DNA from: an uncultured Acidimicrobiales bacterium
GTDB taxonomy: Bacteria > Actinomycetota > Acidimicrobiia > Acidimicrobiales > SZUA-35
Direction of reading: 5' to 3'
DNA: 64,000 nucleotides
Assembly (NCBI GenBank): GCA_937922785.1
Contig: CALAJQ010000008.1
Coordinates: 84,778-148,777 of the forward strand
Part shown: positions 15,162 to 24,184 of the stretch, in pieces
Layout: each line of letters opens with the position of its first letter
How positions within the stretch are numbered: position 1 is the first letter of the stretch
Notes under the pieces: generated by a model
The model's database searches: none
What the model saw: the letters and a program-made list of their open reading frames with translations, nothing else
What the model was told of the DNA's origin: nothing
Made by a program: the position numbers and the translations under genes

Positions 15162-16357
15162 CAGGGGGCTCGGGCGGTGGCAAAGAGATGTCCTAATCGG
15201 CGGACCGCCAGGTCTTCACCCTCTATCTCGCCGAGGCGGGCAAGTTGGTCAACGCAGACTCGCCCCAAATAGAGGGCGCCGAGCGTCCGGACGTCTAGCG
15301 CCACGTCAGGGGCATCGGTTGTCTCGCCAACTTCGGCGACACCACCTGTCACTTGCATCCGGTACGTGCCGGCCGCATAGTCGAGGTCATCGGAAATTCT
15401 TAGAACAAGTTCGCCGTCTGTTTCATACGTTCGATCAGACAGCGCCGCCCCAAGGTCCAAGATTCTCACGTACAGACCGTCGGCAAGTTTGCGTTGCACC
15501 GACCGGGCATTGCTTACTGAATATGCCAAAGCGTCGTCGGTTGCGCCATCCCAGAAACTGATGTTGGGGAACAAGTCAATGTTGGACGCGTAGTGCCAGA
15601 GCGCGTATTCCGCCTCGTTGGTTTCACCGACCATTGCTTGGATCGCAATTGAACCGTCGGCGATGAAGTCGTTCCACTTCTCGATCTGTCGGTATGACAA
15701 GTAGCCCACGACGTCGTCACCGCTAGTCGCGATCACATGCCGCAATGCCGATCCGGGGCCACGGCGGTGCTCGGGGTCGGCAATGATGTTGTCCCAACGC
15801 TCGGGGCCGCGGTTGAGGAAACCTGGCCGCTTGGTTGCCATCGCGGCCCAGAAGGGGGCGACCACCGAAGGTAGGTCGTTAGCCTTGATCATCGACACCT
15901 TGATTGTGTCAGCTGGTTGGGCCATCTGAAGGTGGCGGTTGTCAATCTTGACGTCATGACACTCGGTGGCCAGCCCGAAGCCGAACCGGCCGTAGATGCC
16001 GGGCTCGCTAGCCCACAGGCCCGCTAGTGGATCTCCGCGGTCGGCGGCTTTGCGGAGGTAGGTGTTAACCATCGAACGGAGGATGCCTTGGCGGGTTCGG
16101 TCGGCTCGTACGCCCACCATCGTCATGCCAGCCATCGGAAGTTGCGCGCCACCGGGAACAGTCAGCTGCAGCGGGAAGTCGCCAAGGTTGCCCACAATCT
16201 CATCGCCATCGAAGACTGCAACCGTCCGGTCTAAGGGCAGCAGAGTCATGAACCGCTCGTTGTCCTCGGGTTTGGCATCGCCGCCGAACCCGAGTGTTAT
16301 TGCTGATCGGAACGCAAAAACTTCGTCAGCGCTTATCGGGCGAATTTCATAGTCCAC
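15143..16357 (-). CDS. Eis-like GNAT N-acetyltransferase
   Basis: A 404-residue protein built like Eis: an N-terminal GNAT domain (YEIRPISADEVFAFRSAITLGFGG; acetyl-CoA loop region MTMVGVRADRTRQGILRSMV), a second GNAT-like domain (GDDVVGYLSYRQIEKW), and a C-terminal SCP2-like domain (LRISDDLDYAAGTYRMQVTGGVAEV). It ends in APWCPYMF; in Eis the C-terminal carboxylate takes part in catalysis, and the terminal aromatic is conserved. Eis enzymes acetylate amines, including aminoglycosides, but natural substrates vary. The downstream selenoprotein gene overlaps its 3' end, so the two may be one transcription unit. Confidence 0.9.
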   Translation of the reverse strand: MDYEIRPISADEVFAFRSAITLGFGGDAKPEDNERFMTLLPLDRTVAVFDGDEIVGNLGDFPLQLTVPGGAQLPMAGMTMVGVRADRTRQGILRSMVNTYLRKAADRGDPLAGLWASEPGIYGRFGFGLATECHDVKIDNRHLQMAQPADTIKVSMIKANDLPSVVAPFWAAMATKRPGFLNRGPERWDNIIADPEHRRGPGSALRHVIATSGDDVVGYLSYRQIEKWNDFIADGSIAIQAMVGETNEAEYALWHYASNIDLFPNISFWDGATDDALAYSVSNARSVQRKLADGLYVRILDLGAALSDRTYETDGELVLRISDDLDYAAGTYRMQVTGGVAEVGETTDAPDVALDVRTLGALYLGRVCVDQLARLGEIEGEDLAVRRLGHLFATARAPWCPYMF

Positions 16358-16432
16358 AAATGCGAATCTAGTTCGGCCCGTCAGAACCCCACTGATATTT
16401 ACCTGAGCGACCTGGCGGGTAGTCTTTGGACT

Positions 16433-16585
16433 ATGAGCATCATCAAGCGACTAGGTAGCTTCCTCACTGCACTATTTACCAAGCCGGAGGTCGAGGTGAA
16501 GAAGCCCGACACTGAAGCTCAGGCGCAAGCAAACGCCATTGAGTATGAGCGGCTTCAGAACAACGTCGGCCGAGGCGGCGGCTAG
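16433..16585 (+). CDS. Small charged protein, 50 residues
   Basis: A short open frame: MSIIKRLGSFLTALFTKP forms an amphipathic N-terminal helix, followed by a Lys/Glu/Gln-rich stretch (EVEVKKPDTEAQAQ) and ending in NNVGRGGG. The composition is protein-like rather than random, and it fits exactly between the divergent Eis-like gene and the next gene, whose ATG is 15 bases downstream. I see no family match and only a weak GGCGGG upstream. It could be a membrane-peripheral small protein or a chance frame. Confidence 0.45.
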   Translation: MSIIKRLGSFLTALFTKPEVEVKKPDTEAQAQANAIEYERLQNNVGRGGG

Positions 16586-16599
16586 TCCGCCCGTTACAC

Positions 16600-17118
16600 A
16601 TGACTTCGGAAACAGCTACCAAGACCGTTGACATACCGCTGCGATTGCTTGACGTTGAGCCGACGACGGTTTGTGGCGACCGGGCCTTTGTGTTGTTGGC
16701 TGACGGCGTTGGCAGAGTCGAGGTGGGCAGCCCGCTGCCTGAGGATGACATCTGGAATCATCTAGAAGGCGACCTAATGTTGACCACAGTGCAGGCAGCT
16801 GGTGATAGCGGAAGTAGTGGCTTTGGCGGTGATCAGTGGAGTGACACTCAACTTTCGGTTGGGTGGTCAGAGCCAGGGTCAGGCACCGGTCCAGACGACA
16901 AGGCCTGGGTGGTTGTCGGTCGCATTCCCGACCGGTTCCAGACAGTGTTGGCCCGACAAGGTCACACCACGATGCGTCAGACGCCAGTAAACGGGCACGC
17001 CTTTTTGCCACTCAATAACGATGGACCAGCAGATTTCGAAGTGGTTGGCGTCGATGCCAACAGTGAAGAAACCATGCTGTTCAATCCCAACGAAGGCCCA
17101 CCGGCCGCTTTCGAGTAG
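16600..17118 (+). CDS. Uncharacterised 172-residue protein
   Basis: An acidic, soluble-looking protein with no signal peptide or membrane segment. Visible segments are TKTVDIPLRLLDVEPTTVCG near the N-terminus, a Gly/Ser-rich loop (GDSGSSGFGGDQWSDTQLSVGW) in the middle, and ADFEVVGVDANSEETMLFNP near the end. The alternation of short hydrophobic strands suggests a beta-rich fold. Codon use matches its neighbours, supporting a real gene. I do not recognise the family. It lies 79 bases before the ECF sigma factor gene on the same strand. Confidence 0.6.
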   Translation: MTSETATKTVDIPLRLLDVEPTTVCGDRAFVLLADGVGRVEVGSPLPEDDIWNHLEGDLMLTTVQAAGDSGSSGFGGDQWSDTQLSVGWSEPGSGTGPDDKAWVVVGRIPDRFQTVLARQGHTTMRQTPVNGHAFLPLNNDGPADFEVVGVDANSEETMLFNPNEGPPAAFE

Positions 17119-17196
17119 CTGGCCTCACCCTTCAAGCGATCCAGACTCTTTTAGCCAGCTGTCACGGAAATTGAAGGTTTGGGGCTTTACCTACAT

Positions 17197-17643
17197 ATGA
17201 CGTTCGATTCGTTTCTCGAGAAATCGGGTCCTCCGCTCCGGGCGGCACTGGTGGCGGCGTATGGTCATCAGGTCGGCAACGATGCTGTAGCCGCAGCGGT
17301 TGCCTACGGATGGGAGCATTGGGGCCGGCTACAGGAAATGGATAACCCGGCCGGCTACCTATATCGAGTGGGTCAAACGGCGGCCAAGAAGGCGTTCCGC
17401 CCACAACCGTTCTTGCCGGTTCCTCCTCCCCAGGAGATGCCCGAGTTCGAGCCTCGCTTGCTGCCAGCTTTGGAAGCGCTAAGCGAAGGCCAGAGAGTTG
17501 CGGTCTTACTTGTGCACGCTATGGGGCACACCCAAGCTGCGGCTGCAGAAATCCTCGAAGTATCTGAGTCGACCATCCGAACCCATTTGCAACGTGGCTT
17601 GAAACGCCTACGTCAAACACTGGAGGTAGAGCCTCATGTCTAG
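17197..17643 (+). CDS. ECF-like sigma-70 factor
   Basis: A 148-residue minimal sigma factor. Region 2 is reduced but recognisable: VAAYGHQVGNDAVAAAVAYGWEHWGRLQEMDNPAGYLYRVGQTAAKKAF. Region 4 is complete: LLPALEALSEGQRVAVLLVHAMGHTQAAAAEILEVSESTIRTHLQRGLKRLRQTL, with helix-turn-helix EILEVSESTIRTHLQRG. ATG at 17197 is used; an in-frame TTG-type start six codons earlier is possible. It overlaps the next gene by 8 bases. That neighbour, with one membrane helix after a cytoplasmic N-terminus, is in the position of an anti-sigma partner. Confidence 0.88.
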   Translation: MTFDSFLEKSGPPLRAALVAAYGHQVGNDAVAAAVAYGWEHWGRLQEMDNPAGYLYRVGQTAAKKAFRPQPFLPVPPPQEMPEFEPRLLPALEALSEGQRVAVLLVHAMGHTQAAAAEILEVSESTIRTHLQRGLKRLRQTLEVEPHV

Positions 17644-19015
17644 AGCAACCGACACAACAACTAATTCTGAAGACTGGGTCCTCGAACAGCTGGGTATGTA
17701 CGGCCAATGGCTGACGGGCCCGGCAAATGTGGGTCTCTCGTCAGACCAAGCAACTAGCGATGAGGGCGTTGTATTCATTGATCCGAGCACGACCAATCAC
17801 GGCGCCGGTGGCAGTCACGCCCGGTCCGCCGAGCAAGTCTCAATCGATCCAGGTTCGCGTCACGCCTGGATCGCCGCAGCTGTGGCGGTTGCAGTTGCCT
17901 TGGCTGCATGGGCGGTAGTTGGGCTGTCGAACGAAAGCGAGGAACCGGCAGTGAGGATGGACCTCGTCCTTGATGGCGAGCAGGTGATCTCCACAGACCC
18001 TTTGATTGTCTTGCCAGTGCCCGTTGACGCCCCGTTGTTCGACACCTCCGGACTGGGCGAAGACGTCTCGGTTCAGCCGGCAACATCTATGGGCCCCGAG
18101 TACCAGGCTCTGATCGATGGGTTCTATGCACCGACGGGAACTTCTAGACAAGACCAGCAGCAGATCATCAAGGTTTCGCTGGTGGGCACCCTGGACGGCG
18201 AGCCCTGGGCGATGATCGTTAGTGACGGTCCCGACACGTTGGGGTGGTTCGAAAATCAGGAGGGCGATGTTCTCCGGCTGCGAACACCCGCATCCCCTGG
18301 CCGCTTCGGCTCCTCAGGAGACAAGGTCTTCGCCGACACGCTGGATTTGGTCGCCCCACCTGAGACGATTAGTGGGAGCTTCGGGCTTAGCTACCCGGTT
18401 GGCTGGTTCATATGGGACGAGTTGTCACCCGAAGTCTCGGTTGTTTCGTTTGCTGACGCAGACCGAAATCTCTGGGTTCGCCCAAGCGGTGGCGTTGCGA
18501 TCTTCAGGGGTCAATTCGACGACGGCGAGAGCTGGACTGTCACGGCATACGACAAGAACGGCAGTGTTCTTGAGACTCGCAGTGATGTAGGCGGTCGTGC
18601 CTCTGACAACGCCGATTCGATTCCGGCGTTTGGTGAAGTCATCGAAGACCTTGGAGTTGGCAGCCAGGATGGAACTAAACCGACCCTTGTTCTGTTGGGC
18701 GCCGGCTGGTGCGTTCCATGTAATCAAGATGTTTCTGGTCTGATCGATGGACTCTCGGGCATTGACGACCAAGTCAACGTGTACTCAAAAGTCTTGCATG
18801 CCGACGGACTGGAGTGGCCGGCGGCTGAGTTTGATTGGCCTTATGAGCAGCTTGATGCGGACGGTCCGGTCTTTGCCCAATGGGGTTCGGTTCCACTAGC
18901 GGTGTTACTGGATGCAGAGAATCGTTTGGTTTCTTACGACAAGTCTTTGGCCCAACTCGGTGATGATTTGGAAGCCCTCGGTGTCGATTTAGGCAACTCA
19001 GACTTCTGGAACTAG
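17636..19015 (+). CDS. Membrane-anchored protein with C-terminal thioredoxin-like domain
   Basis: A 459-residue protein. Residues 1-77 are cytoplasmic and include a short amphipathic stretch (EDWVLEQLGMYGQWL); one membrane helix follows at 78-97 (AWIAAAVAVAVALAAWAVVGL). The rest is extracytoplasmic: an uncharacterised beta-rich region (110-330) and a thioredoxin-like end with W358-C359-V-P-C362 in LLGAGWCVPCNQDVSGLI and a cis-Pro-like FAQWGSVPLAVLLDAENRL. The gene overlaps the sigma-factor gene by 8 bases, so the N-terminus may bind the sigma factor, with the CxxC domain acting as a redox sensor. That role is inference; no zinc-type anti-sigma motif is visible. Confidence 0.75.
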   Translation: MSRATDTTTNSEDWVLEQLGMYGQWLTGPANVGLSSDQATSDEGVVFIDPSTTNHGAGGSHARSAEQVSIDPGSRHAWIAAAVAVAVALAAWAVVGLSNESEEPAVRMDLVLDGEQVISTDPLIVLPVPVDAPLFDTSGLGEDVSVQPATSMGPEYQALIDGFYAPTGTSRQDQQQIIKVSLVGTLDGEPWAMIVSDGPDTLGWFENQEGDVLRLRTPASPGRFGSSGDKVFADTLDLVAPPETISGSFGLSYPVGWFIWDELSPEVSVVSFADADRNLWVRPSGGVAIFRGQFDDGESWTVTAYDKNGSVLETRSDVGGRASDNADSIPAFGEVIEDLGVGSQDGTKPTLVLLGAGWCVPCNQDVSGLIDGLSGIDDQVNVYSKVLHADGLEWPAAEFDWPYEQLDADGPVFAQWGSVPLAVLLDAENRLVSYDKSLAQLGDDLEALGVDLGNSDFWN

Positions 19016-19017
19016 AC

Positions 19018-19036
19018 CCACATCAGAGGCCGCTGG
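19018..19036 (+). repeat. Left copy of a direct repeat bracketing the MoxR/DUF58 operon
   Basis: CCACATCAGAGGCCGCTGG occurs here just after a stop codon and again at 24185-24203. Similarity extends about ten more bases (TTTCGG-TG). The two copies bracket the five-gene operon in direct orientation. Confidence 0.8.
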
Positions 19037-19078
19037 CCAATTTCGGCTGAATTTGTTCGTTTCTAGACACATTTTTTG

Positions 19079-19111
19079 ACCCAAATCCGCTTGTAGAACT
19101 CGAATTTGGGT
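19079..19111. promoter_or_regulatory. Inverted repeat in the promoter region of the DUF4129/MoxR operon
   Basis: ACCCAAAT and ATTTGGGT form 8-bp arms around 17 bases. It sits about 110 bases upstream of the operon's first start codon, after the stop of the thioredoxin-like gene. It may be an operator or a weak terminator. The region 19016-19219 holds no other gene. Confidence 0.3.
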
Positions 19112-19219
19112 ATTCCAGCCCGTCAACTTGGACATCCAGCGAGCCGATTCACCAGCCATGACTGAAGGCGTCAAATCAGGTACGGGGAACCAATTACGCC
19201 GTGGCTGCGTGAGTAATTG

Positions 19220-20854
19220 ATGGGGAACGACTTCGAATTCGGTGGCCACAATCAAGGCCAGGGCTACAACAACGCCGGCCCAGAAGACGGTAATCCTGTG
19301 ACCGAAAGCTCTCGAATGCGCAAGCGCCTGAGTGATGTTGGCCTGCTCTTAGGCATGGTCGCAATTGTTGTAGCAGTCCTAGCGGTTCTGTCGAGCCTCG
19401 ATATTGAGGGCTTCGCCCGTGACGCGTCAGATCAAGCCGAAAGCGCTGACAGCTCGCAATCAAACGACGACGGTAACGCAACCGACAGCGACGAAACCGA
19501 CGGCGGGGGAACCGAAAGCGGAGGAGAACTAGCACGTAAGCCCAATTCTGGTGGTGCAGCTTCAGGTGGCGTCGGTTCCCTTGGCGGGGGATCGGGCATA
19601 GGTGGTACGCCGGTAGAGGTTGATGACATCATCATCAAGAACGGAAACTCGGGGGGTGTACTTGGCAGGTGGGTCAACGGAGTGTTCTTCGAAGGAGACG
19701 TTGACGGCTGGTTGAACCTGCGCCGATCAGTTGAGCCGATGACCGGGTTGCTCAACCGCGAAGGTGTTGTACGTAACGGAACCGAGAGCTCGGCAAAAAG
19801 CACCGACGTAGCAGTCACGACGCATTCCGACGGCACGATCGTCATTTCAAAAGACGGCGAAGTGATTGGACTGCTTCGGGCGCTCGAGAACTCCGGAGGA
19901 CTGGACGGCCTGCAGTCGGTCGGTGACGTGACTATTGACGCCGATACTGGCCAAGCGATGACTTCGCCGGATTCGGGCGGAAGAATCAACCAAACCGGAG
20001 CCCAGATCTTTGACATGGGCGGCTGCAAAGCACTTGTGCGTATGGAGGATGGATCAACGGCAATCCTAGGCAAGGGCGACGGAATTCGCTTCAACTCAAA
20101 TGGCACACACGAGATCGGAAGGTTTGGTCAGGACGGATTCAACGTTGGTGTTGACGACAGCTGCAACATCACCAACGACGCAGACGTCGACATCACCGAA
20201 GCCTGGTCCGAGGCTGACAAAGACAAGTGGAACCAAGCCCTCGAGGAAAACGAAGCTCTTGAGCAGGCCCAGGCTGAAGACAACCAACCGGACCCAGCTG
20301 ATCAGGCAGCCGATGAGGACCTAGACGAGGACGCAGATTCCGATAGCTCAACATCGTTTGATGCAAAGCTTCTTCTTTACGCGGCAGCCGCTATTGCACT
20401 GCTAGTGACGCTTGGCCTCATCGTCACCACCCTCATGGGCCGCAACAAGGCCGATAAGAAAGAAGATGAGGTCGTCGAAGACGAGGTCGAAGAACCAACT
20501 GGCCCACCGATGATGGCGCACGAAGACGCCATTAGGTCCTCGCTTGAAGAACAGATCCAGGCGATCACGTTGGCGGCGGACCCACGCATGGCAATTCAGC
20601 AGGCCTATCTGTTGGCTGAAGGCGGCTTTGGTGTTCCATCGCTAAGTCGGCGCCCAAGCGAATCACCAGGGGAGTTTGTGCACCGATGCGTTGGAGGCTT
20701 TGGACAACCCGACGCACTTCGGGAACTGGTCCGACTGTTTGAGATAGCCCGATACTCACGGGAGCCTGTTACCGAAGCAATGCGCAGCGATGCCCGCGCT
20801 GCCCTGATCGCTTTGAAGGATGCAGTTGGCACTGACGATCGGATGGTGCTGTGA
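19220..20854 (+). CDS. DUF4129-containing membrane protein
   Basis: A 544-residue protein with a short cytoplasmic start, membrane helix 40-60 (VGLLLGMVAIVVAVLAVLSSL), a long acidic and Gly/Ser-rich extracytoplasmic region with some beta structure (about 90-380), a second helix near 383-404, and a cytoplasmic C-terminus. The last 100 residues match DUF4129: DPRMAIQQAYLLAEGGFGVPSLSRRPSESPGEFVHRC, then LVRLFEIARYSREPVTEAM. DUF4129 proteins occur with MoxR ATPases, DUF58 proteins and transglutaminases. ATG at 19220 begins MGNDFEFGG. First gene of a tightly packed operon; overlaps the next gene by four bases. Confidence 0.8.
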   Translation: MGNDFEFGGHNQGQGYNNAGPEDGNPVTESSRMRKRLSDVGLLLGMVAIVVAVLAVLSSLDIEGFARDASDQAESADSSQSNDDGNATDSDETDGGGTESGGELARKPNSGGAASGGVGSLGGGSGIGGTPVEVDDIIIKNGNSGGVLGRWVNGVFFEGDVDGWLNLRRSVEPMTGLLNREGVVRNGTESSAKSTDVAVTTHSDGTIVISKDGEVIGLLRALENSGGLDGLQSVGDVTIDADTGQAMTSPDSGGRINQTGAQIFDMGGCKALVRMEDGSTAILGKGDGIRFNSNGTHEIGRFGQDGFNVGVDDSCNITNDADVDITEAWSEADKDKWNQALEENEALEQAQAEDNQPDPADQAADEDLDEDADSDSSTSFDAKLLLYAAAAIALLVTLGLIVTTLMGRNKADKKEDEVVEDEVEEPTGPPMMAHEDAIRSSLEEQIQAITLAADPRMAIQQAYLLAEGGFGVPSLSRRPSESPGEFVHRCVGGFGQPDALRELVRLFEIARYSREPVTEAMRSDARAALIALKDAVGTDDRMVL

Positions 20855-21264
20855 ACCCCAATCTCGTTCTTGCACTGCTTGGCGCCGCCGTTATAGCCGC
20901 CAGTCTGAAGCTGGCGTCGGCGCGAAGTTGGCAAAAGCTCAGTGTCGGCGAATTTCACGCAGGCACTGCCGAACGCGAGGACCCTCCTCCTCCGCCTAGA
21001 TCCCAAGCCTCAAACAATTCATTCGCCGTAACTGAGGTCCGAAACCTGATGGCGCACAACCGCATCAAAGGTCTAGAAGACGACCCCTATCTGTGGGAGC
21101 GCCTCGGCGGGCGGCTTTCCAACATCGACCGAGCCTTGCCTGGCGATCCAGTCGCTATTCCTGCAAATGGCGATGTAGAAGTTCTTGCTCGACTGTTGGA
21201 CCAGCTCGAGCTCAAAGTCGGCTTCGGCCCGCTTCCAGCGATGAAAGAAAGCGATAGCAAATGA
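20851..21264 (+). CDS. Small membrane-anchored operon protein
   Basis: A 137-residue protein beginning with a single membrane helix (LVLALLGAAVIAASLKLAS, residues 5-23), then a proline-rich linker (EDPPPPPRS) and a soluble C-terminal domain (YLWERLGGRLSNIDRALPGD, VEVLARLLDQLEL). The GTG start overlaps the previous stop as GTGA, and its own stop overlaps the MoxR start by four bases, so it is a true operon member. No family recognised; it may act as an adaptor for the MoxR/DUF58 machinery. Confidence 0.7.
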   Translation: MNPNLVLALLGAAVIAASLKLASARSWQKLSVGEFHAGTAEREDPPPPPRSQASNNSFAVTEVRNLMAHNRIKGLEDDPYLWERLGGRLSNIDRALPGDPVAIPANGDVEVLARLLDQLELKVGFGPLPAMKESDSK

Positions 21265-22319
21265 CAAATACCTCACCGCTACCCCCGCAGCCGCCTCAGA
21301 ACAACGGCGCTCAACTGGCATCGAGCAATCCACCACATCCTGACCTTCCAAAGCCAACGCCTCAACACGTAAACGTTGCAATTGAGACCGTCCTGGATGA
21401 GCTTGAGCGGGCCATTTACGGCAAACGCGATGTTCTGAAACTGATCTTGTGTGGTCTTGTGGCCGACGGACATATTCTGCTGGAAGACGTGCCCGGAGTC
21501 GCCAAGACAATGATTGCCCGTTCTGTTGCCTCGGTAAGCAGCCTTGATTTCACCCGAGTGCAGTTCACGCCAGACCTAGTCCCCGCCGACATCACTGGCT
21601 CGACGGTCATGGACCTCGCCACCCGACAAACTCACTTTGAACCTGGCCCGATCTTTGGAAACCTTCTTCTAGGTGACGAGATCAACCGGGCGCCACCAAA
21701 GACTCAAGCTGCTTTGCTAGAAGCCATGGCGGAGCGCCAAGTTACAGCCGACGGTGTCACGCGTCCGTTGCCCAAACCGTTCTTGGTAATCGCAACCCAG
21801 AACCCAATCGAGTCTGAAGGCACATACCCGTTGCCTGAAGCCCAGCTTGACCGGTTCTTGTTCAAGACCACCATTGGTTATCCGAGCAACGCGGACGAGA
21901 CCTTGATGTTGCAAAGCCGAGCGGAACGCAAACAGGACCACGTCGAGCTCAAACCCATACTAAGTATCGACGACGTCATCGCTCTTCAACAAGCGGCAGA
22001 ACAAGTTGACGTTCATCCCGACCTACTTGCCTACATGGTTGCCATTGTGGAAGCCACCAGAGTCTCGCCCCGTACCGAACTGGGTTCTAGCCCGCGTGGT
22101 TCGTTGGCGCTATTGCGGGCATCGCGAGCTTGGGCGGTCATGTCGGGTCGTACGTTTGTGACACCCGACGATGTGAAGGCGATAGCAGTTCCAGCGCTTG
22201 CACACCGGCTGATCATGAATCCCGACGAATGGCTTCGCGGCACAACCGCCACTGAAGTCATGCAGACGATTCTGCAGAGCATTCCTCAGCCCGAAACCAT
22301 CTCCCAACCAGCAACCTAA
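21261..22319 (+). CDS. MoxR-family AAA+ ATPase
   Basis: A 352-residue MoxR ATPase. The Walker A is the MoxR variant P78-G-V-A-K82-T (LLEDVPGVAKTMIARS). Walker B is LLLGDEINRAPPKTQAALLEAM, sensor 1 is IATQNPIESEGTYPLPEAQLDRF, and the C-terminal lid holds RGSLALLRASRAWAVMSGR. The first 35 residues are a proline-rich extension. MoxR ATPases act as chaperones, often delivering metals or remodelling partners that contain DUF58 and VWA domains. The DUF58 partner follows after 2 bases. Confidence 0.93.
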   Translation: MTNTSPLPPQPPQNNGAQLASSNPPHPDLPKPTPQHVNVAIETVLDELERAIYGKRDVLKLILCGLVADGHILLEDVPGVAKTMIARSVASVSSLDFTRVQFTPDLVPADITGSTVMDLATRQTHFEPGPIFGNLLLGDEINRAPPKTQAALLEAMAERQVTADGVTRPLPKPFLVIATQNPIESEGTYPLPEAQLDRFLFKTTIGYPSNADETLMLQSRAERKQDHVELKPILSIDDVIALQQAAEQVDVHPDLLAYMVAIVEATRVSPRTELGSSPRGSLALLRASRAWAVMSGRTFVTPDDVKAIAVPALAHRLIMNPDEWLRGTTATEVMQTILQSIPQPETISQPAT

Positions 22320-22321
22320 AC

Positions 22322-23668
22322 GTGACCACCTACGCGCCGGATACCTATTCTGGCTTCGGGCATCAACCCGAAGCGATAGTTGGAAACGTTCACGCGCGCG
22401 TCCTTCACACCGGTTTGAAAGCGTCAGCATTGGTCACCTCGGGGTGGGTTGCAATTGGCATATTGGCCGCAATCGCCATAATCGGCCAACAACCCAAACT
22501 TCTGTGCATGATCACCCCTATGGCCGCCGTTCTGGTTTGGGCTCGACGAGCAGAAGTACCCGAGGTAGCGGTTGAAGTTGCGGTACCGAGACCGCGCGTC
22601 GTTGAGGGCGACGAGGTCGTGTTTGCTGTGAAGATATCTGCAGTCGGCAGCCCGGCCCGGTGGGTTGACGTGGAGTTTCAGCTTGGTTCTGGGTTACAGC
22701 CGGTTGAAGACTCGCCGTTACGTCACATCGTCGGCGCCGACAACGAAGAAGCCACCGAGATTGAATTCTTGGGAAGGGCCTTCGAGTTCGGAACAGTCAG
22801 CCCCAAGGGTATGACTGTTCGAGTAATGGGACCTTACGGACTTTACGGGCGTGATTACCGCTTCACATTGGTTGCGCCAATCCGGGTCCATCTCCAGTCT
22901 CCGAAGACCCGAACCACTCTTAGCCCATCACAGTTCCGGGCAGAGTCGGGCACCCACCTATCTCGCCAGCGCGGCGACGGTTGCGAAGTGGCCGACTTCA
23001 GACCGTTCCGGCCGGGCGACAACCCTCGTCAGATCAACGTGAAGGTCAGCAACCGTCGAGGAGACTTGTGGATTGCCCAACGGCACCCTGACCGAGGTGC
23101 AGACCTTGTGCTGGTTATCGACACCGATGATGACTCTTCAAACATTCGTCGGGTTGCGCAGGCAACGCTGGCACTAGTTGATCTGCATCTGCAAGTACAT
23201 GACCGGGTTGGAGTTCTGTTTGCAGGCATGGGATTCCATTGGATTGAGGCCTCCATGGGGCGACTGCACAGGCATCGAATTGTTGAGCTGATTCTTGAGC
23301 TTCAAGGCAACAGCAGCGCGGCCGGGCGCAAGGCTCGGAGTTTCCCGGATCGCACGTTACCGCCTAACGCCATCGTGGTCGCCTTCAGTCCGCTGTCAAA
23401 CCGAAGATCCCGAACGATGTTGGCCGAGTTCCGTCAACACGGTTTCACCGTGTCGGTGGTTGACACCCTTCCGCCCTCGCTTGACCTCTACGCCGACAAC
23501 GTCGCAGGTCGGCTTGGCGCTCGGATCTACCGCCTTGAGCGCGAAGCAAACAGAGCCGAGTTGGCGGCAATTGGCGTGAATGTTGTGAGATGGCGCCACG
23601 ACCTCTCACTTGAGCAAGTCATCAGAGCTCTTCGACTGGGTCAACGCAACAGGGGAGGCCGCCGATGA
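22322..23668 (+). CDS. DUF58-domain protein, MoxR partner
   Basis: A 448-residue protein with two membrane segments near residues 35-75 (SGWVAIGILAAIAIIG; LLCMITPMAAVLVWA), a beta-rich extracytoplasmic-like region, and a C-terminal DUF58 domain starting at SRQRGDGCEVADFRPFRPGDNPRQINVKVSNRRGDLWI. A VWA-like metal-site start follows, DLVLVIDTDDD, though the usual DxSxS is altered to DTDDD, so metal binding may be lost. GTG start. It overlaps the following membrane protein by four bases. It forms the usual pair with MoxR; the target of the machinery is unknown. Confidence 0.88.
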   Translation: MTTYAPDTYSGFGHQPEAIVGNVHARVLHTGLKASALVTSGWVAIGILAAIAIIGQQPKLLCMITPMAAVLVWARRAEVPEVAVEVAVPRPRVVEGDEVVFAVKISAVGSPARWVDVEFQLGSGLQPVEDSPLRHIVGADNEEATEIEFLGRAFEFGTVSPKGMTVRVMGPYGLYGRDYRFTLVAPIRVHLQSPKTRTTLSPSQFRAESGTHLSRQRGDGCEVADFRPFRPGDNPRQINVKVSNRRGDLWIAQRHPDRGADLVLVIDTDDDSSNIRRVAQATLALVDLHLQVHDRVGVLFAGMGFHWIEASMGRLHRHRIVELILELQGNSSAAGRKARSFPDRTLPPNAIVVAFSPLSNRRSRTMLAEFRQHGFTVSVVDTLPPSLDLYADNVAGRLGARIYRLEREANRAELAAIGVNVVRWRHDLSLEQVIRALRLGQRNRGGRR

Positions 23669-24177
23669 AGCTCCTTGGGTACCGGCTAGCCATCTTCGTA
23701 GCTGTCCTTCTACCGCACCTGTTGGTCCTAGATAACGAAGGGCCTTGGCTTTGGTTAGGTATCGGGTGCGGCGTGGTGGCCGTCGTTGAGGAGAAGAGTC
23801 GCACAAGCGTTCTGACAATGATCTTGGCTGTTGAGCTGGCGCTAGTGGCGTTGCTGGTGCCAAAGGTCGGTACGTTTGCTGAGTACGCCGTGCCTGTTGT
23901 GGCTGGAGTGTGTCTTGTGGCGGTGCTGGCTTTGTTGCACTGGAGTCAGGCCCTGCGCCGCGAAGCGGTGGTCGAGCCGGGCGTTATTGCTGACGAGGCA
24001 AGCGTGCTATCTCTAGTGATGATGGTTGCAGTGCTGGCAGCAGCCTTGATCTGGCTGGTGGCCCAAGTGGTGTGGCCGTGGTTCACGGTTCCCGTCGCGG
24101 CGGTCGTTTTTGGCGGTGCCTTGCTGGTAGCCCTAGACGCATTCCGGAACAAACCTCAGGATGCAGTTACGCCTTAG
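23665..24177 (+). CDS. Multi-pass membrane protein of the MoxR operon
   Basis: A 170-residue, very hydrophobic protein with about five predicted helices, among them LAIFVAVLLPHLLVL, VLTMILAVELALVALLVP, YAVPVVAGVCLVAVLALLHW and VLSLVMMVAVLAAALIWLVAQVVWPWF. It overlaps the DUF58 gene by four bases and closes the operon. Its size and place match the small membrane proteins that often end such operons. No domain recognised. Confidence 0.75.
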   Translation: MKLLGYRLAIFVAVLLPHLLVLDNEGPWLWLGIGCGVVAVVEEKSRTSVLTMILAVELALVALLVPKVGTFAEYAVPVVAGVCLVAVLALLHWSQALRREAVVEPGVIADEASVLSLVMMVAVLAAALIWLVAQVVWPWFTVPVAAVVFGGALLVALDAFRNKPQDAVTP

Positions 24178-24184
24178 CTTTGGT

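Noticed and set aside
9076..19015. TGA might be reassigned to Cys or Trp throughout the genome
   Set aside because: Many genes here end in TGA with normal overlaps (GTGA at 4978, the response-regulator stop at 9673), Trp is encoded by TGG, and the thioredoxin-like protein at 17636 uses TGC/TGT in its WCVPC motif.
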